Shown here in pieces: positions 60,477 through 64,000 of a DNA stretch of 64,000 nucleotides; within the stretch, counting starts at the first letter, position 1; each line of letters begins with the position of its first letter. The notes under the pieces are model-generated. The model had not been told where the DNA came from. It saw nothing but the letters and a program-made list of their open reading frames with translations, and ran no database searches. The translations under genes and the position numbers were made by a program. This stretch comes from Paucilactobacillus kaifaensis (lineage in GTDB: Bacteria > Bacillota > Bacilli > Lactobacillales > Lactobacillaceae): positions 1 to 64,000 of the forward strand of contig NZ_BJDM01000003.1 in the NCBI RefSeq assembly GCF_005405145.1. The letters are read 5' to 3'.

Positions 60477-62638
60477 TGAATAATCATCCAAAACGAACGA
60501 GTAGTAGTAAAACAAGAAAAAATCGCAAAATTTTCGGCCAATGGCTGTTTTTCATTGTGGTAGCTCTGTTTACGCTGTTAATCGTTCGTTTTGCGTATAT
60601 TGGGATTTTTAAAGATGTAAAAAATGTTAATTTAAAAAGTAAAGCAGCACAGCTATATACACAAAAAAGAACAATTACTGCTAAGCGGGGGACGATTTAT
60701 GATGCGTCCGGTAAAGCCATTGCTGAAGACACAAGTACTTACTCAATTTACGCAGTAATTGATCACAGCCAAAAAACAGCTAGTGGTAAACCACTATATG
60801 TTACTAATAAGCAAAAAGCGGCAACTGTGTTAGCAAAATATTTATCAATTTCAAAAGCAAAAGCGTTGAAAGTTTTGACGCCTAGCAAACCAAACGTCTT
60901 TCAAGTGGAGTTTGGAAGTGCAGGAGCGAATATTTCGGTGGCAACTAAACAAGCAATTGAGGCTAAACATCTAAAAGGAATTAACTTTGTTGCTTCACCT
61001 GCGCGTGAATATCCAAATGGAACGTTTGCGTCACAAATTATCGGAATTGCCCAGGCACAGACTAGTACCAAAACAGGAAAAACTACTTTAGTGGGTCAAA
61101 TGGGAATTGAGCTTGCACTCAATAAACAACTAACAGGTACTAATGGTTTCAAAAAAGTTAAGCAAGACACATCTGGTTATCAAATTACGGGTTCACAACA
61201 GACACCTAAGAAAGCACAAAATGGAGATAATGTTTACACAACTTTAGATAATAAATTGCAGACATTGTTAGAAAGCCAAATGACTTCAGCTGAGAAAGCG
61301 TCGAAAGCAACCTCGATGAATGCAATTGTAATGAATGCTAAAACAGGTGCTATTGTAGCTGCAACACAGCGACCGACTTTCAACGCAGATACAAAAGAAG
61401 GACTCAGTAAAGTTTGGCGTAATACTTTGGTTGAGGATGCATTTGAGCCTGGCTCAACGATGAAAGTTTTTACTATGGCTGCGGCGATTAATTCGGGAAA
61501 CTTCAATCCGAATGCATATTACGATTCTGGTAGTTATGAAATCGGTGGTGGTAAAGTAACTGACTGGAATCCAACCGGTTGGGGATCTATCACTTATCGT
61601 GAAGGATTTGAACGGTCAAGTAACGTTGCCATGGCACACCTAGAAAATGCGATGGGCGCTAAAACTTGGAAAAAGTATTTGAATAAATTTGGCTTTTTGA
61701 AGTCAACAAATTCTGGCTTAGCCAATGAAGCAACAGGAGCTACTCCGTTTAAGGGTGCCTTGGAGCAAGCAAACACTGCCTTTGGTCAAGGAATTACAGT
61801 TACAGCGATGCAGATGATGCAAGGATTTACAGCGATAGCTAATAACGGAAAAATGTTGAAGCCTTATTTTATCGACAAAGTAGTGGATCCAAATACGAAT
61901 AAGGTCGTCACTAAAAACCATAAAAAAGTTGTTAGCACCCCAATCACTAAAAAAACTGCGCAACAAGTGCGAAAATATATGCAAGATGTTGTGTATGCTG
62001 ATAAAGGGACTGGAAGCAAATATAAAATATCCGGTTATCGGATTGCAGGAAAAACGGGAACTGCACAAATTGGTGGAGCTAGTGGGTACGAATCGGGCTC
62101 TAGTGATTATATTTACTCGTTTGTCGGTATGGCACCAGCGAAGAACCCTAAATATATTATGTACATTACATTGAAAAAGCCACAAAATACGACTCAATCT
62201 GCAGAGACATATATGGCAGTAGTGTTTAAATCAGTGATGAAACAGGCACTAGACCAAGCTAAGTTAGCTAATCAAAAGCAAACTGGAGTGGTCAAAGTTC
62301 CTAATGTTATTGGTAAAAAGGCAACTTCAGCCCAGAAATTATTAACTGATAAGAAGTTGCAAGTAACCGTGATCGGAAACAAAGCAGCAGTAACTGAACA
62401 ATCAATAGCCGCACAAAATACTGCAATTACAAATAGTCGCATTTTCTTGACTACTGGTGGGACAGTTACAATGCCTGACTTAACTGATTGGTCTCAAGCA
62501 CAAGTTAATCAATTTGCACAATTAACAGGATTGAAAATTACTAATAAAGGTAATGGATTTGCTAAGAAGCAAAGTATTAAAGCTGGAAATAAAATAACTA
62601 AGGGACAAACAATTGTAGTTCAGTATCACCAAAAATAA
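60476..62638 (+). CDS. Penicillin-binding protein 2X-like transpeptidase (division PBP)
   Basis: 720 residues: membrane anchor (about 22-44), dimerisation domain, transpeptidase domain with S327-TMK, S381-S-N and K526-TGT, then two PASTA domains (about 600-655 and 660-718). It cross-links septal peptidoglycan. The gene is the pbp2x/ftsI equivalent in the dcw cluster. Confidence 0.96.
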   Translation: MNNHPKRTSSSKTRKNRKIFGQWLFFIVVALFTLLIVRFAYIGIFKDVKNVNLKSKAAQLYTQKRTITAKRGTIYDASGKAIAEDTSTYSIYAVIDHSQKTASGKPLYVTNKQKAATVLAKYLSISKAKALKVLTPSKPNVFQVEFGSAGANISVATKQAIEAKHLKGINFVASPAREYPNGTFASQIIGIAQAQTSTKTGKTTLVGQMGIELALNKQLTGTNGFKKVKQDTSGYQITGSQQTPKKAQNGDNVYTTLDNKLQTLLESQMTSAEKASKATSMNAIVMNAKTGAIVAATQRPTFNADTKEGLSKVWRNTLVEDAFEPGSTMKVFTMAAAINSGNFNPNAYYDSGSYEIGGGKVTDWNPTGWGSITYREGFERSSNVAMAHLENAMGAKTWKKYLNKFGFLKSTNSGLANEATGATPFKGALEQANTAFGQGITVTAMQMMQGFTAIANNGKMLKPYFIDKVVDPNTNKVVTKNHKKVVSTPITKKTAQQVRKYMQDVVYADKGTGSKYKISGYRIAGKTGTAQIGGASGYESGSSDYIYSFVGMAPAKNPKYIMYITLKKPQNTTQSAETYMAVVFKSVMKQALDQAKLANQKQTGVVKVPNVIGKKATSAQKLLTDKKLQVTVIGNKAAVTEQSIAAQNTAITNSRIFLTTGGTVTMPDLTDWSQAQVNQFAQLTGLKITNKGNGFAKKQSIKAGNKITKGQTIVVQYHQK

Positions 62639-62660
62639 GCGACAAGGCAGGATCTTTAAC

Positions 62661-63623
62661 ATGAATATAATCATAATAATTTTAATTTTAATTAGTTCAT
62701 TTGTTATCACATTTGGGTTAATGCCGTTTTTAATCCGCTACTTCCGTGCAAAAAAAGAAGGACAACAGATTCGGGAAATTGGGCCTAAATGGCATGCATC
62801 AAAAGCTGGAACCCCAACAATGGGTGGCCTACTGTTTATTTTGGCTGCAGTCATCACGACTTTATGGGTTTCAGCTTGGCAGGGTTGGCTAACTAACACT
62901 ATGTGGGCGTTATTATTTACGTTAGTTATGTATGGCTTAATCGGAATGTGGGACGATAGCATCAAAATTTTTCAGCACCAAAACGAAGGCTTCAAGCCTT
63001 GGCAAAAGGCGTTAGCACAAATCGTCGTGGCTTTAATCTTTACTGTGATATATCAACACGAAGGATTCCAAATGGGATTTGGTAATTGGCAGTTTGGCTG
63101 GCTATACGGACTTTTTATTGTCTTCTGGTTGGTTGGCTTCTCGAATGCTGTTAATCTGACTGATGGCCTTGATGGCCTTGTTTCTGGCTTAGCCATCATC
63201 TCATTTTTAACTTATTTTTTAATTGCTCTTTATCAACATCAATATGATGTTGCCATTTTTTGTTTGTCAATTGTTGGTGCCTTAGTTGGTTTTTTTCCGT
63301 TCAATCACAAACCAGCCAAAATTTTTATGGGTGATATGGGATCATTAGCATTAGGCGGCGCTTTGGCAGCTGTAGCTTTAATCTTACATCATGAGTTTTC
63401 ATTATTGTTAATTGGAATTATTTACGTAGTTGAAACCGCCAGTGTTATTTTACAGGTGGGATCATTTAGACTAACTGGTAAACGAATTTTTAAAATGAGT
63501 CCAATTCATCATCATTTTGAAATGTCCGGTTGGAGTGAGTGGAAAGTAGACTATGTTTTTTGGATTGTAGGAGCGGTTGCATCGTTAATTTCACTAGGAT
63601 TATTGTGGCTAATTAACCATTAA
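62661..63623 (+). CDS. mraY: Phospho-N-acetylmuramoyl-pentapeptide transferase MraY
   Basis: 320 residues, ten membrane segments. Signature blocks: GTPTMGGL near 50, DDSIKIF near 97, [12 protein letters not shown] near 165 and [11 protein letters not shown] near 285. Makes lipid I at the membrane. CAAGGCAGG precedes the ATG. Confidence 0.97.
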   Translation: MNIIIIILILISSFVITFGLMPFLIRYFRAKKEGQQIREIGPKWHASKAGTPTMGGLLFILAAVITTLWVSAWQGWLTNTMWALLFTLVMYGLIGMWDDSIKIFQHQNEGFKPWQKALAQIVVALIFTVIYQHEGFQMGFGNWQFGWLYGLFIVFWLVGFSNAVNLTDGLDGLVSGLAIISFLTYFLIALYQHQYDVAIFCLSIVGALVGFFPFNHKPAKIFMGDMGSLALGGALAAVALILHHEFSLLLIGIIYVVETASVILQVGSFRLTGKRIFKMSPIHHHFEMSGWSEWKVDYVFWIVGAVASLISLGLLWLINH

Positions 63624-63636
63624 AGGAGCGACAAGT

Positions 63637-64000
63637 AATGAAACAAGTTACCAACTATCAAGATAAAAAGGTGCTAGTAATTGGCTTAGGCAAAAGTGGT
63701 GCTAACGTAGCTAAGCTGCTCATTAAGTTGGGTGCACAAGTAACCATTAATGATAAAAATGACCCGTCAGATATTACATTGGTCGACAATTTGAAACAGT
63801 TGGGTATTGATGTCATTACTGGCTCGCACCCTATGTCACTGCTGGAAGATGGATTTCAGTTAGTTGTTAAAAATCCAGGTATTTTTTACGATAATCCACT
63901 TGTGGCTGGATTCTTAAAGCAACATATACCAGTTGTTACAGACGTTGAAGTGGCAGCAACTATTTTTGACGGAACTTTGATTGGTGTCACTGGTAGTAAT
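63637..64000 (+). CDS. murD: UDP-N-acetylmuramoyl-alanine--D-glutamate ligase MurD (5' part)
   Basis: 121 codons are present, cut by the window end. The N-terminal domain starts with the dinucleotide-like VLVIGLGKSGANVAKLL and ends at GVTGSN, the beginning of the ATP-binding GxxGxNGKT loop. AAAGGAG precedes the ATG, 13 nt after mraY. Confidence 0.96.

Overview
The window reads as a low-GC Gram-positive chromosome of the family Lactobacillaceae. The support is a large rRNA-linked tRNA cluster without encoded CCA ends, the spx-mecA and coiA-spxH-relQ-nadK gene order, a methionine T-box, a dcw cluster (mraZ-rsmH-ftsL-pbp-mraY-murD), and AGGAGG-type ribosome binding sites with frequent GTG and TTG starts. 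Genus and species cannot be fixed from the sequence alone.

Layout. Positions 1-1911 hold the last bases of a 23S rRNA, a 5S rRNA and 19 tRNAs, including an exact 160-bp duplication of the fMet-Asp pair. Positions 2086-4956 carry a minus-strand protein of unknown function, a YhfI-like MBL hydrolase, spxA and mecA. About 5.0-41.8 kb is a complete-looking lambdoid siphoprophage of roughly 36.6 kb: integrase, lysogeny operon on the minus strand (CI-like repressor, ImmA-like protease, two membrane-anchored proteins of which one is Ltp-like), cro and antirepressor, a recombination and replication module (DUF1351, Sak4-like ATPase, DUF669 SSB-like protein, replisome organiser with iteron-like repeats, DnaB-type helicase), many small early genes, RusA, an ArpU-like late regulator, HNH nuclease, terminases, HK97-type head genes, tail genes with a -1 frameshift site, an enlarged Dit, Tal/receptor-binding protein, holin and amidase endolysin. 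Positions 42.0-44.5 kb are a T-box controlled metA-metY methionine operon. Positions 44.6-50.4 kb continue the competence and stress locus (coiA, spxH, relQ, nadK, rluD-like, mgtE). Positions 50.5-58.5 kb hold metabolic and membrane genes (6-phosphogluconolactonase, AI-2E transporter family, rlmA, trmL, ftsK, a DUF4044 protein, corA, a DUF3397 protein). Positions 58.6 kb to the end are the start of the dcw cluster, with murD cut by the window edge.

How it fits together. Spx (redox regulator), MecA (Clp adaptor), SpxH (Spx-degradation adaptor) and RelQ (alarmone synthase) form a stress and proteolysis locus. The prophage and the methionine operon now separate mecA from coiA. Small lesions in the prophage are a yopX homologue with an in-frame TGA, a methyltransferase reduced to its N-terminus, and a 74-bp duplication that probably marks an illegitimate exchange. 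Its morphogenesis, lysis and integration genes all look intact.

The most unusual signals are a self-contained small-RNA candidate between the integrase and the lysogeny operon (about 6411-6492), and two hairpin-plus-U-run structures in the early region that pair fully only on the strand opposite to the genes (10502-10534 and 19181-19211). Others are a pair of 18-bp iteron-like repeats inside the replication gene, a textbook CCCAAAC frameshift site, and a 17-bp intergenic repeat shared by two early sites. I found no known defence system, CRISPR array or insertion sequence, and I could not identify the prophage attachment-core repeat by eye.
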